A program made the translations under genes and the position numbers. Under the pieces are notes generated by a model. That model made no database searches. It was not told the origin of the DNA and was given only the letters and a program-made list of their open reading frames with translations. Below are positions 34,701 through 41,953 of a DNA stretch of 49,011 bases, in pieces. Every line of letters begins with the position of its first letter. The first letter of the stretch is position 1. This stretch comes from Terriglobia bacterium. Lineage in GTDB: Bacteria > Acidobacteriota > Terriglobia > Bryobacterales > Bryobacteraceae. The stretch covers positions 1 to 49,011 of the forward strand of contig JAJPHS010000177.1 of NCBI GenBank assembly GCA_021325175.1. Direction: 5' to 3'.

Positions 34701-34966
34701 TCTATGGAATCGGCTTCGGAGCCTTGTCGCCGCCCATTCCCACCGGCCAGATCGCGACCGCTGCGAACAAACTCGCCGCGCCGGTCACGGTCACCATCGG
34801 AGGAGTAAACGCGGTGGTGAACTATGCCGGCGCGAGCGTCGGCTCGGTCGGCCTTTATCAATTCAACGTGACGGTGCCGAACGTCGCGGCTGGAAATCAG
34901 CCGGTCGTGATCACGCTGGGCGGCGCGCCGGTCAATCAATCGCTCCTGCTCGCGGTCGGCCAGTAA
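31775..34966 (+). CDS. secreted NHL-repeat protein with InlB-type repeat and Solibacter C-terminal domain
   Basis: A 1063-residue exported protein from the ATG at 31775, one base after the previous stop. Signal peptide of about 1-21 (YWVVILAAAGAGSAASQ). There are about eleven NHL repeats of the type 'LNxPxGxAxDxxGNLYIADTxNNxIRKV...ITTVAG...GFSGDGGPAT', giving visible coding repeats in the DNA (for example around 32034, 32206 and 33499). Then come a PEGA/InlB-like stretch (YTFTGWTGACTGTGSCQVTM), an IPT-like part, and the Solibacter C-terminal domain (GVNAVVNYAGASVGSVGLYQ, FNVTVPNVAAGNQPVVITLG). Probably an extracellular or cell-surface binding protein coupled to the TonB receptor. Ligand unknown. 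Confidence 0.85.
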   Translation: MTRKLYWVVILAAAGAGSAASQSVLQTLLGGAPNNVPALAATLNNPIGIAVDASGNLYVSVQGLNQVVKIGANGIASAFAGSGASGFSGDGGPATQAALNNPAGLCTDPQGNVYIADSNNNRIRKVSPDGTITTVAGSAVSTYSGDGGPAISAGLQFPLAVSFDPSSGNLYIADTSHSVIRMVDPAGVISTFAGVGAAATGGDKGPATQAPLNQPAGVLADGKGNVYISDSGNNTVRVVSGGIINEFAGQYTAGDTGDNGYAMNAFLHYPTSLAQDKAGNIYILDQNNNRVRRVSPAGIITNYAGSGVGGGAGDQGIATGASMQARAIAMDSQNNLYIADGTNNRIREVTASNGVINTIAGNGLSTITPRGLAVNGTLVYFSDTTANRVRSVDLSSGNTTLVAGTGSGQFGGDNGAAVQASLNAPRGLAMDQSGNLYIADTANNVIRKVDTSGTITTVAGNNNAGFAGDGGSATSASLSGPTDVAVDSSGNLWIADTGNQRIREVSGGTIKTVAGGGSDQSGAGLGTSENIAAPGGVAVEPGGTILFSDSSHNRVLRLNKDGTIQTIAGGNGAGFSGDGGPATSAKLRSPLGLSEDSSGNIYIADSGNDAIRQVGSDGLIATVAGFGPSANGTGTGGYNGDGSPATSYTLNQPSSVLATGNCQVLIADTSNHRLRQLSVAVLYTVTTSPAGLQVIVDGQQVMTPASFSWLPGTQHTVGAPAAQPGSAGTQYTGSGTQTVWVPCGAARQALTVTLSAQYFLTLSPGAGGTISGAQGYQNAGSQVMLTANPFPGYTFTGWTGACTGTGSCQVTMNGPETVGANFTASNAGPAPVITSVTTIPQWGGASTITSGTWIEIQGTNLSPLSLAWSSASFNGNLAPSTLGGVTVTIGGSPAFLSYVSPSQINALVPDGIPAGATKIVVGNGFGSSAAFSINAAAVQPGMDAPFGNGYIAAFQGATIVGSPGYAAVSPGQVITLYGIGFGALSPPIPTGQIATAANKLAAPVTVTIGGVNAVVNYAGASVGSVGLYQFNVTVPNVAAGNQPVVITLGGAPVNQSLLLAVGQ

Positions 34967-34967
34967 T

Positions 34968-35882
34968 TTACCGCCACAGCTCGCGCGGCGTTAAGAATCC
35001 GAGCGAGAGAAAAATCAGATACTGTATCGGCCACGCCGCGATCACCGCCACCGGCGCGCCCAAAATCGTCCGCCGCTCCCACGGCCAGTTCGAATAAATC
35101 CAAAAATGATGCTGCGCGTTCACGCTTTCCCAAAAAAACGAAAAAATTAGCGATGCAAGCAGCAGCGACCACAGCGGCGCGGCGTCTCCCGCGCTCAACC
35201 GCATCAGCAAGGACTCGCGGCCGCAAGCCCACTGCGCATATTCGAGCATCAGCCATACTCCCATCGCCGTGATCGCGAAATGCAGAAAGGGACGATCAAG
35301 CGCGCAACGCGCGCGAGTCTCAAAACCATAGCCTGCTGGGTACGAATCGAGAAGCAACACGATTCCCGCGGCCGTCAATGCCAACCCGGCGATTCCCGCC
35401 GCGCGAAAAAACATCTTGTTCACGCGCGGCTCGCGTTTCAAGGGGCGGCGGAATCGCCGAACAACGGCCCGGACCGCGAGATAGCTTTCCACAATCACGA
35501 TCCAGTACGCCATAAATCCCGGAATGAAGCTCAAGGCGTAAAAAAATTCGTTCCAATCGGGATAGAACCAGAGCTTGCCGAGCCACTGCGCGATGCCGTC
35601 CAACAACAATCCGCTCAGCGCGCCGATCGCCGCGAATCGGAGCCACGCTTTGCCATTCGCGGTCATTTCGAGCAAAAGCGAGCGATTTTCCAGCCGCAAA
35701 ACGATCTGATCGCAGAGCACGATCGAGGTCATGCTGAAGAATGCCCAGAATAACGTCAGCGTCGCGGGCGTGATGGCTCGCGCCGGAGCCACCGCGGGGA
35801 GATAGGCGAGAATGAGGAACGCGATCCAGGCGGCGATCAGATCGATCCACGCATTCACGGCCGGCGAATTAGCGGGTGACAC
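34968..35882 (-). CDS. polytopic membrane protein, function unknown
   Basis: A 304-residue integral membrane protein with seven or eight predicted helices (WIDLIAAWIAFLILAYLPAV, LTLFWAFFSMTSIVLC, FAAIGALSGLLLDGIAQWL, and others). Two segments look alike, LLLDGIAQWLGKLWFYPDW and FFWESVNAQHHFWIYSNWPW; each is followed by a hydrophobic stretch, suggesting an internal duplication. The start is GTG at 35882, which overlaps the end of the upstream 62-codon gene by 14 bp, so the two are probably coupled. The stop lies one base from the NHL gene stop (convergent). No family assigned. Confidence 0.7.
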   Translation of the reverse strand: MSPANSPAVNAWIDLIAAWIAFLILAYLPAVAPARAITPATLTLFWAFFSMTSIVLCDQIVLRLENRSLLLEMTANGKAWLRFAAIGALSGLLLDGIAQWLGKLWFYPDWNEFFYALSFIPGFMAYWIVIVESYLAVRAVVRRFRRPLKREPRVNKMFFRAAGIAGLALTAAGIVLLLDSYPAGYGFETRARCALDRPFLHFAITAMGVWLMLEYAQWACGRESLLMRLSAGDAAPLWSLLLASLIFSFFWESVNAQHHFWIYSNWPWERRTILGAPVAVIAAWPIQYLIFLSLGFLTPRELWR

Positions 35883-36057
35883 CGCCTCCGGTTCCTCCCC
35901 AGCCCCATCCCCAACCCCAGCCGAAGATCCAGGACAGTATCCACCAGATGATCAGGATGATGATGATCGTCCACAGGCATCCGCAGCCCGAGTACGGACG
36001 GTTGTAGCTGGCCCATATGCGGCGATGCCGCGGAAGATCGGAATCGTTGGGATTCAT
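35869..36057 (-). CDS. small Trp/Gly-rich membrane protein (62 aa)
   Basis: A 62-residue protein with a polar N-terminus (MNPNDSDLPRHRRIW), a CGC motif, one hydrophobic helix (LWTIIIILIIWWILSWIF) and a tail of alternating Gly and Trp (GWGWGWGWGG). AGGA lies six bases before ATG. Its end overlaps the start of the 304-residue membrane protein, supporting a two-gene operon. The alternating W/G tail could insert at a membrane interface. No family recognised. Confidence 0.6.
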   Translation of the reverse strand: MNPNDSDLPRHRRIWASYNRPYSGCGCLWTIIIILIIWWILSWIFGWGWGWGWGGTGGGVTR

Positions 36058-36390
36058 GCACTTCCTGGATTAAATATTTCAAGCAGCACGTTCGCCGGAG
36101 ACAGTTACGCCCGCCGCTTGTGTTACCACCTGAAGCGGTCACTCGGAAATTGAAAACTGCTCGATTCTATCCAATAAGTACAGCTTTATCCCCTAATTTG
36201 CGCCGTTTTTCATCGCTTTGGTGGCGCTTGCCCGCGGCGCTCGCCGGTGCCGCGGGCATAGGCGCTGGTGGTGGCTGAATTCGGCCAGGCGGTGAAGATC
36301 AGCCATTAGCCTGTCAGGTAAGTCTCTGAATTCCCGATATTTCCGAGTGGCATGCGCGGTGCATTCCGGGGAATCAGGAGGAGAGACGCA
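36058..36390. other. divergent intergenic region with GC hairpin
   Basis: A 333-bp gap between the 62-codon gene (-) and the PEGA-domain gene (+). It holds a strong hairpin, GCCCGCGGC (36230-36238) with GCCGCGGGC (36249-36257), extended by flanking GCGC/GCGC around a small internal loop. A TTGAAA box (36150-36155) with AT-rich DNA after it may be a promoter for the plus-strand gene. No RNA gene or other ORF is convincing. Confidence 0.5.
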
Positions 36391-36771
36391 ATGAAGAAAA
36401 TGATGCTCGCAATAGCCACTGCCGTGATGGCTCTCGCGCCCGTGACCGCCTCGGCGGCGGTTGGAGTTGGGGTGGTGGTGGCGCCGGGATTTTATGGTCC
36501 TGTCTGGTATCGTCCGTTTTGGGCCGGATATTGGGGGCCAGGACCCTACTACGTATTTCCCAATTCCGGTGCAGTGAAACTGGACACGAAAGTCAAGGAT
36601 GCGCAGGTGTTCATAAATGGCGCCTACGCCGGAACAACCAAGGAAAATAAAACCATGCACTTGCGCCCGGGCAGCTATAGCATCGAGATTCGCGAGGCGG
36701 GCCAAACCCGCCTGTCCCAGCAGGTCTACATCGCGGCCGGCAAGACCATCCACCTGCATCCGGAGCTGTAA
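36391..36771 (+). CDS. exported PEGA-domain protein
   Basis: A 126-residue secreted protein. ATG at 36391 has AGGAGGAG just upstream and begins a signal peptide (MKKMMLAIATAVMALAPVTASA). A short aromatic/Gly/Pro-rich stretch (FYGPVWYRPFWAGYWGPGPY) is followed by a PEGA-like beta domain: VKLDTKVKDAQVFINGAYAG ... HLRPGSYSIEIREAG ... VYIAAGKTIHL. PEGA domains are small surface or periplasmic modules probably used for binding. It is convergent with the glycogen-debranching-like gene. Role unknown. Confidence 0.75.
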   Translation: MKKMMLAIATAVMALAPVTASAAVGVGVVVAPGFYGPVWYRPFWAGYWGPGPYYVFPNSGAVKLDTKVKDAQVFINGAYAGTTKENKTMHLRPGSYSIEIREAGQTRLSQQVYIAAGKTIHLHPEL

Positions 36772-36843
36772 GTGTCTATGGAGTGCCGTGCTGGTGATGG
36801 TTGCGATAGCGCCGCCGAGCCTGATGAGGTTCACCGTGCACGG

Positions 36844-39030
36844 CTAGTGCAAAACCAACACATCCACGTTGCCCGTGCGCCGGCCGACGGTGAGCGCGAT
36901 CGCGTCTCTGGACCGGAACAGAATCAGATCCACGCTGGCCGCGCCCACTCGCAATCCGTCGATCTTGATCTGATGCAGATTCGCCGGCAGCACGGGCCGG
37001 ACAAACATCACGCGCCGCTTCAGCGCGTCGATGGTCATGCCCATAGAGGATTGAAGCAAATAAAACGACGACGCCGCGGACCAGGCCTGCGGCGAGCACG
37101 CCACCGGATAGGAAGTCGGTCCTTTCCCCGGCCGGCGGTGAAAACCGCAGAAAAGCTCCGGCAGGCGATCGAATTCGAAATAAATCGCGGCTTCAAACAG
37201 CCCGGTCAAAACCGCGGCGGCGCGATTGGTGAAGCGATAGCGCGCGAATCCCGCGGCGATCAACGCATTATCGTGCGGCCAGACGGAGCCGTTGTGGTAC
37301 GACATCGGATTGTAGCGCGGCTCGCAATCGGCCACGGTGCGGATGCCCCAACCGCTATAAAAGCGGTCGCCCAGGAGCGACTCGGCGAGAATCGAGGCGC
37401 GTTCCGGACTGGCGATTCCGGAAAAAAGGCACTGGCCGGCGTTGGAGGTGCGGACCGCGCATTTCCTGCCGCACCCGTCGAGCGCGATCGCGTACACGCC
37501 CAAATCGGCGCACCAGAAACTTTCTTCAAAGCGCGCGCGCAGCGCTTCCGCTTCGCGAATCGATTTCTGCGCGGTGGCGTGATCGCCCAAAGCGGTCGCG
37601 ACACTGGCGTATTCCAGCTTGGCGGCGTACACGTAGCCCTGAACTTCGCACAGGGCGACCGGCGGCTCGGCAATGGAGCCGTCGGCGTGATAGATCGAAT
37701 CCTGCGAATCCTTCCAGCCCTGCTGCGCCAGCCCGTGCTCGGATTTGCGGCTGTAGTCGACGAAGCCGTCGCCGTTTGAATCGCCGTAGCGGTCGATCCA
37801 CTCGATAGCACGGTCCAGGTTGGGCTGGATGGATTTGATGAAGTCGAGATCGCCGGTGCGGCGCAAATATTCGCCCGCCAGGATCAGATAAAGCGGGGTG
37901 GAATCGACGCTGCCGTAGTAGCGCTTAAACGGATGCTCGCCCAGTTCGGCCATTTCGCCGGAACGGGCTTCATGAAGAATTTTCCCCGGCTCGGCGTCCT
38001 GTTCCGGCGAGATTTGCTGCGCCTGCGTCGCGCTCAAATATCCCAGCACGCCGCGCGCGATTGCCGGCGAGGTCCACAGGCATTCGAGCGCGGTGATGAT
38101 GCCATCGCGGCCGAACGGCGTGGCGAACCAGGGCACGCCGGCGTAGGGATAGAAGCCTTGCGGCTCCGGCGTGAGCAGCATGTTCAGATCGACGCGCGAA
38201 CGATCCAGCCAGCGATTGAACAACTCATCGGAGGTGCTGATCGACAGCGTCAGGCGATCGGAGGACTCGGCGGCGTGGGTCGCCTCGGAAAGCGCCTTGC
38301 CGTAGCCCACCATCGGGACGCGCTTCCTTCCGACTTCGCAGGCCAGCGTCAGCTCCAGCGCCTGCTCCTGGTCGGGTTCGAAGCGCAGCAGAAATTGCAT
38401 CGAACCGGCCGAGGTCGATTGCGGCGGCACGCTCGATTGGATGCGCGTTTTGCGCAGCAGCCCGTCCAGGCCGTCGTAGCTGAGCACGATCTCGCCATCC
38501 CTCACTTCCGGCCGGCGGATCGCGCCGCGCCGGGCGCGCTTGCTGCCGCGGACCTCGAAGATATCGGCGTAGTCGGAATCAAATTCGAGTAGCAGCGAAA
38601 CCTCGGTCGCCTCCCGCGAATAATTCCGCATGCGCAGGCGCAGGAAAAGCTGCTGGTCGCACAGGAACTGCGAGCGGTAAATATGCAGCGACCCGCGCTG
38701 GATGAGCACTTTGCCCTCGAAATATACGTCGGGGTTGGTGAGATCGGCCGACAGCAGAACATTGTCCCGCCGCACGGTAGAGCTGAGCAGCAACGGCCGT
38801 CCGTGGGCCAGCTTTAATTTCAGGCAGGAAAGAAAACGCGTCCCGCCGTAGTACAACCCCTCGCCGCTGCGATTTTTCGAGTCGATATCGCCGAAAATAT
38901 CGAACAGGGCGAAGGTGTCATCGTGCTTGAGGACCAGATCGCGGCGCGGCGGCAGATCGGAGGACGCAAGGATGTAATACTGCTCTTCGATGGTCGCAGT
39001 CTGCCCGGGTGAGCTGTGAGGGGGGCTCAC
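36844..39030 (-). CDS. amylo-alpha-1,6-glucosidase/glycogen-debranching-like protein
   Basis: A 728-residue, probably cytoplasmic protein. Residues of about 15-270 match the N-terminal beta-sandwich of bacterial debranching proteins (DDTFALFDIFGDI, LYYGGTRFLSCLKLKL, LRLRMRNYSREATEVSLLLE). From about 280 it is an (alpha/alpha)6 barrel with YPYAGVPWFATPFGRDGIIT, RRTGDLDFIKSI and YNPMSYHNGSVWPHDNALIA, which hold the usual catalytic-site surroundings. Length is normal for the family. The start is GTG at 39030; no better start is seen. It lies 42 bp downstream of the M29-like gene on the same strand. It probably trims alpha-1,6 branches or related glucans. Confidence 0.85.
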   Translation of the reverse strand: MSPPHSSPGQTATIEEQYYILASSDLPPRRDLVLKHDDTFALFDIFGDIDSKNRSGEGLYYGGTRFLSCLKLKLAHGRPLLLSSTVRRDNVLLSADLTNPDVYFEGKVLIQRGSLHIYRSQFLCDQQLFLRLRMRNYSREATEVSLLLEFDSDYADIFEVRGSKRARRGAIRRPEVRDGEIVLSYDGLDGLLRKTRIQSSVPPQSTSAGSMQFLLRFEPDQEQALELTLACEVGRKRVPMVGYGKALSEATHAAESSDRLTLSISTSDELFNRWLDRSRVDLNMLLTPEPQGFYPYAGVPWFATPFGRDGIITALECLWTSPAIARGVLGYLSATQAQQISPEQDAEPGKILHEARSGEMAELGEHPFKRYYGSVDSTPLYLILAGEYLRRTGDLDFIKSIQPNLDRAIEWIDRYGDSNGDGFVDYSRKSEHGLAQQGWKDSQDSIYHADGSIAEPPVALCEVQGYVYAAKLEYASVATALGDHATAQKSIREAEALRARFEESFWCADLGVYAIALDGCGRKCAVRTSNAGQCLFSGIASPERASILAESLLGDRFYSGWGIRTVADCEPRYNPMSYHNGSVWPHDNALIAAGFARYRFTNRAAAVLTGLFEAAIYFEFDRLPELFCGFHRRPGKGPTSYPVACSPQAWSAASSFYLLQSSMGMTIDALKRRVMFVRPVLPANLHQIKIDGLRVGAASVDLILFRSRDAIALTVGRRTGNVDVLVLH

Positions 39031-39072
39031 TTGGGGTGGACGCGAGCGGAGGGCAAATCGTTTCAGCAGCGG

Positions 39073-40167
39073 TTAAGGAATCAACAGTTTGCCGTCCCGG
39101 ACGATCGGCCCGCTTTCCGAAGCGATGTTTGAGACGGGAAAAAAGAACCAGCGGCGCCAATTCCCCTGAACGCCGCCGGCGAGTTCTTCATTATCGCCGA
39201 GGCTCAATCGGACGACGGCATCGCCGTAGCCGTAGTATGGCAGAATTTTGGACCCGGCGGGCACGCTCAGCCGCGGATTCACGCCGATGCCGATTTCGCG
39301 AAAACGATACCCGGCCGGGCCGCCGGACTTGAGCTCGGCTTCGACGGCGGCGCGGTTTTCGGCGGCCTCGAATCCGGTGACTTTGCCGCTGGCGATGTGA
39401 AACCGGATGCCGCGCGCGATCACGCCGCCGAAGCGCGCCTCCGGAACCACCAGCGTGCCGTTTACGGTGTTTTCTTCCGGTGCGACGCGCACCACGCCGG
39501 CCGGCAATTCGATCTCGCGGTCGACTTTCATCCGGGCGCGGCGAGCGCGGGCCGGAGAAGCGTCGCCATCCTGTTTATTCATCGGGCGGCTGCCGGCTCG
39601 CAGCGTCAGATCGGTGCCGTCCGGAGTGGTAATGCGCAGCGCGCCCTGCCGCAGCGCGGCGATCAGGCGATCCTGCCGCGCCGCAAGCGCGCCGTAATCG
39701 ATATCGAGAGCAGCCTCATAAAGACGATCGAACGCCGCCGGGTGGACGGTGGGAAGGCCGTCCGCCAAAACGCTGCCGCCGGACCAATGAAAATGAATTT
39801 CGCGATGCGCGCCGCCCTCCTTGAGCCAATCGGCGAGCGCCTGCTGCTCGGCCGGCGAGACGTAAAGCTCGTCGCGCAGCGGCATCCACAGATAAACGTC
39901 CGCCGATTTCAAGGCCCGAGCGAGGCGCCCGTTGCCGGTGGCCGGCGGCTTGAGATATTCGATCTCGGCCGAGACGATCGCGCCGCGGCTGGCGATCCGC
40001 TTCTTCAGCGGCCCGGTGATTTCGTGAAAGTAGCCGGGATCGTAGCGGACGATCACGCGCTCGCCTTTTTCAAGCGCCAGAGAATCGACGATGCGCGCGG
40101 CCATGCGGTCATAATTCAGTTGCGCGGAAAGCGGAAGCATGAAAGAAATATAGAGCAGCCAACGCAT
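39073..40167 (-). CDS. exported M29-like aminopeptidase, metal ligands degenerate
   Basis: A 364-residue protein with a short signal peptide (MRWLLYISFMLPLSAQ). The overall order matches M29 leucyl aminopeptidases: LALEKGERVIVRYDP at the start, an ADVYLWMPL strand, TTPDGTDLTL, PAGVVRVAPEENTVNGTLVV (glutamate region), FREIGIGVNPRL, and a terminal IVRDGKLLIP. However, the segment normally carrying His and HxD ligands reads VVRLSLGDNEELAGG and NWRRWFFF, so those ligands seem lost. It may be inactive, or use a different chemistry. Divergent from rpmB (53 bp); the debranching-like gene follows. Confidence 0.65.
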   Translation of the reverse strand: MRWLLYISFMLPLSAQLNYDRMAARIVDSLALEKGERVIVRYDPGYFHEITGPLKKRIASRGAIVSAEIEYLKPPATGNGRLARALKSADVYLWMPLRDELYVSPAEQQALADWLKEGGAHREIHFHWSGGSVLADGLPTVHPAAFDRLYEAALDIDYGALAARQDRLIAALRQGALRITTPDGTDLTLRAGSRPMNKQDGDASPARARRARMKVDREIELPAGVVRVAPEENTVNGTLVVPEARFGGVIARGIRFHIASGKVTGFEAAENRAAVEAELKSGGPAGYRFREIGIGVNPRLSVPAGSKILPYYGYGDAVVRLSLGDNEELAGGVQGNWRRWFFFPVSNIASESGPIVRDGKLLIP

Positions 40168-40220
40168 GCCTGCCTAGCATACACGATATGGTAAACTGAA
40201 CCAAAGAATTGAGGAAAAAG

Positions 40221-40412
40221 ATGGCGAAAGTGTGTGAGCTTTGTGGCCGCGGACCGCAGTTCGGCAACCGGATCAGCCATGCCCACAATGTGACCAAGCG
40301 GCGCTGGAACGTCAACCTGCAAAACGTGCGCGCGGTGGTGAACGGCGCGTCCAAAAAGCTGCGCGTGTGCACCAACTGCATCAAGAGCGGCCGCGTGCAG
40401 AAAGCCGCTTGA
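40221..40412 (+). CDS. rpmB: 50S ribosomal protein L28
   Basis: A 63-residue ribosomal protein, starting MAKVCELCGRGPQFGNRISH, with the L28 signature around SHAHNVTKRRWNVNLQ and the C-terminal LRVCTNCIKSG. Both CxxC pairs (C5/C8 and C51/C54) are present, so this is the zinc-binding form. GAGGAA precedes ATG. The stop overlaps the TTG start of the next gene. Confidence 0.95.
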   Translation: MAKVCELCGRGPQFGNRISHAHNVTKRRWNVNLQNVRAVVNGASKKLRVCTNCIKSGRVQKAA

Positions 40413-40840
40413 CGAATCGATCGGTTCCGGCCCATTTCGTGCTGCCGCACGTCGTTTACTCCGATGTCGCTCGCGCGATCGACTGGCTGGGGAAAGCGTT
40501 CGGCTTCATCGAGCATTATCACTACGGCGAGCCGCCGCAGGGCGCGCAGATCCGTCTGGGCGAGGCTTATGTCATGCTCCGAAGCTCGCGCCAGGATAGC
40601 GACAGCCCGGCGCGGGCCGGCAAATGGACGCAATCGCTAACCATCTTCGTCGATGATGTCGACGGCCACTACCGCGCGGCGAAAGCGGCGGGTGCGAGGA
40701 TCGTCGAGGAGCCGAACGAGGTGATGTACGGCGAGCGGCAGTACGCGGCGCTCGACCACGAAGGGCATCGCTGGCTTTTTTCCAAGCACGTCCGCGACGT
40801 CGATCCGGCGGAGTGGGGCGCGAAAATCATTTCCAGTTGA
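40409..40840 (+). CDS. VOC-family (glyoxalase-like) protein
   Basis: A 143-residue protein of the vicinal oxygen chelate fold: VVYSDVARAIDWLGKAFGF, RLGEAYVMLRSS, a second half VDDVDGHYRAAKAAGARIVEEP, and YAALDHEGHRWLFSKH. The fold covers glyoxalases, dioxygenases and antibiotic-binding proteins. The start TTG at 40409 is chosen because it overlaps the rpmB stop (TTGA) and gives a full domain; a GTG at 40439 would trim ten residues. No obvious ribosome-binding site, so translation may depend on coupling to rpmB. The 3' end overlaps the convergent 87-codon gene by 14 bp. Substrate unknown. Confidence 0.75.
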   Translation: MTNRSVPAHFVLPHVVYSDVARAIDWLGKAFGFIEHYHYGEPPQGAQIRLGEAYVMLRSSRQDSDSPARAGKWTQSLTIFVDDVDGHYRAAKAAGARIVEEPNEVMYGERQYAALDHEGHRWLFSKHVRDVDPAEWGAKIISS

Positions 40841-41090
40841 CGCTGGATGGTTCGGATCGCTCGCACGCGGTCGAATCCGTGACGCCGGAGGCGATCTGCG
40901 CGCAGGCGTTGGCCGTCGCCGTGCGCAGCGCGAAATCCCTGGTGGATCCGGCGGCGGTGCGGCAGGCGCTTCGGCCCTGATACTCGATGCACACTTCCAC
41001 CCGATACCGCGCAAGATTCATGCTCGAATAAATAATCACCGCCAGCACCGCGGCGATAAACACCACCCCCAGCAACACCGGTTTCTTCAT
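40827..41090 (-). CDS. small membrane-anchored Cys-containing protein (87 aa)
   Basis: An 87-residue protein with one N-terminal helix ([20 protein letters not shown]) and a short extracytoplasmic domain holding four cysteines ([16 protein letters not shown]..., [18 protein letters not shown]), which could form two disulfides. Its ATG overlaps the accA stop (ATGA), so it is probably translated with accA. No family recognised; it may be lineage-specific. Confidence 0.65.
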   Translation of the reverse strand: MKKPVLLGVVFIAAVLAVIIYSSMNLARYRVEVCIEYQGRSACRTAAGSTRDFALRTATANACAQIASGVTDSTACERSEPSSVNWK

Positions 41091-41941
41091 CCTGGCACTC
41101 CGATGGTCGCCGCCGATTCGGCGAAAAAAGAGCCCATGCGCCGGAATTTTTCGTAGCGGTCGTCGATCAAAGCCCGCGGCGACATCTCCGACAGCTCCCG
41201 CAGCGCGCCGCGCAAGACTCCGCCGAGCGCTTCGGCCGCGACGTCCGGGTCCGAGTGCGCGCCTTCGCCGGGCTCGGGAATAATGCCGTCGATTAATCCG
41301 AGATCGCGAAGATCGGGAGCGGTCATTTTAAGCGCCGCAGCGGCCAGCGGAGCCTTGGCCGCGTCGCGATAAATAATCGCCGCGCAGCTTTCCGGAGAAA
41401 TGACGCTGTAAACCGCGTTTTCCATCATATAAATGCGATTCCCGACGCCCAGCGCGAGCGCGCCGCCGCTGCCGCCCTCGCCGATCACCACCACGATCAC
41501 CGGCACGCCCAGCCGCGACATTTCCCGCAGATTCCGGGCGATGGCTTCGGCCTGGCCGCGCTCTTCGGCGTCCTTTCCCGGATATGCGCCGGGCGTATCG
41601 AGCAGAGTGATGATGGGCCGGTCGAACTTCGCCGCCAGCCGCATCAGCCGCATCGCCTTGCGATAACCTTCCGGGCGCGGCATTCCCCAGTTCCGAATCA
41701 CCTTCTGCTTGGTATCGCGGCCTTTCTGCTGGCCGATAATCATCACCGGCTTGCCATCGAACCACGCCGGTCCGGCGACAATGGCGTGATCGTCGGCGAA
41801 GGCGCGGTCGCCATGCAGCTCGTCGAAATTCGTGAACAGACGCTGGATGTAATCGAGCGCGTGCGGCCGCTTGGGATGGCGCGCGAGCTGCACACGATCC
41901 CAGCTTGGATTCGAGGGTGCGGGAGTTGGTATTTCAGCCAT
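41087..41941 (-). CDS. accA: acetyl-CoA carboxylase carboxyltransferase subunit alpha
   Basis: A 284-residue subunit of the enzyme that makes malonyl-CoA, the first step of fatty-acid synthesis. Conserved segments: [89 protein letters not shown] and [12 protein letters not shown]. Compared with E. coli AccA, about 55 N-terminal residues are missing, so this is a shortened form; no in-frame upstream start is visible because dnaE ends 12 bp before. The dnaE-accA order is the same as in E. coli and other bacteria. The beta subunit (accD) is not in the window. Confidence 0.95.
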   Translation of the reverse strand: MAEIPTPAPSNPSWDRVQLARHPKRPHALDYIQRLFTNFDELHGDRAFADDHAIVAGPAWFDGKPVMIIGQQKGRDTKQKVIRNWGMPRPEGYRKAMRLMRLAAKFDRPIITLLDTPGAYPGKDAEERGQAEAIARNLREMSRLGVPVIVVVIGEGGSGGALALGVGNRIYMMENAVYSVISPESCAAIIYRDAAKAPLAAAALKMTAPDLRDLGLIDGIIPEPGEGAHSDPDVAAEALGGVLRGALRELSEMSPRALIDDRYEKFRRMGSFFAESAATIGVPG

Positions 41942-41953
41942 GACTGCGCGGCG

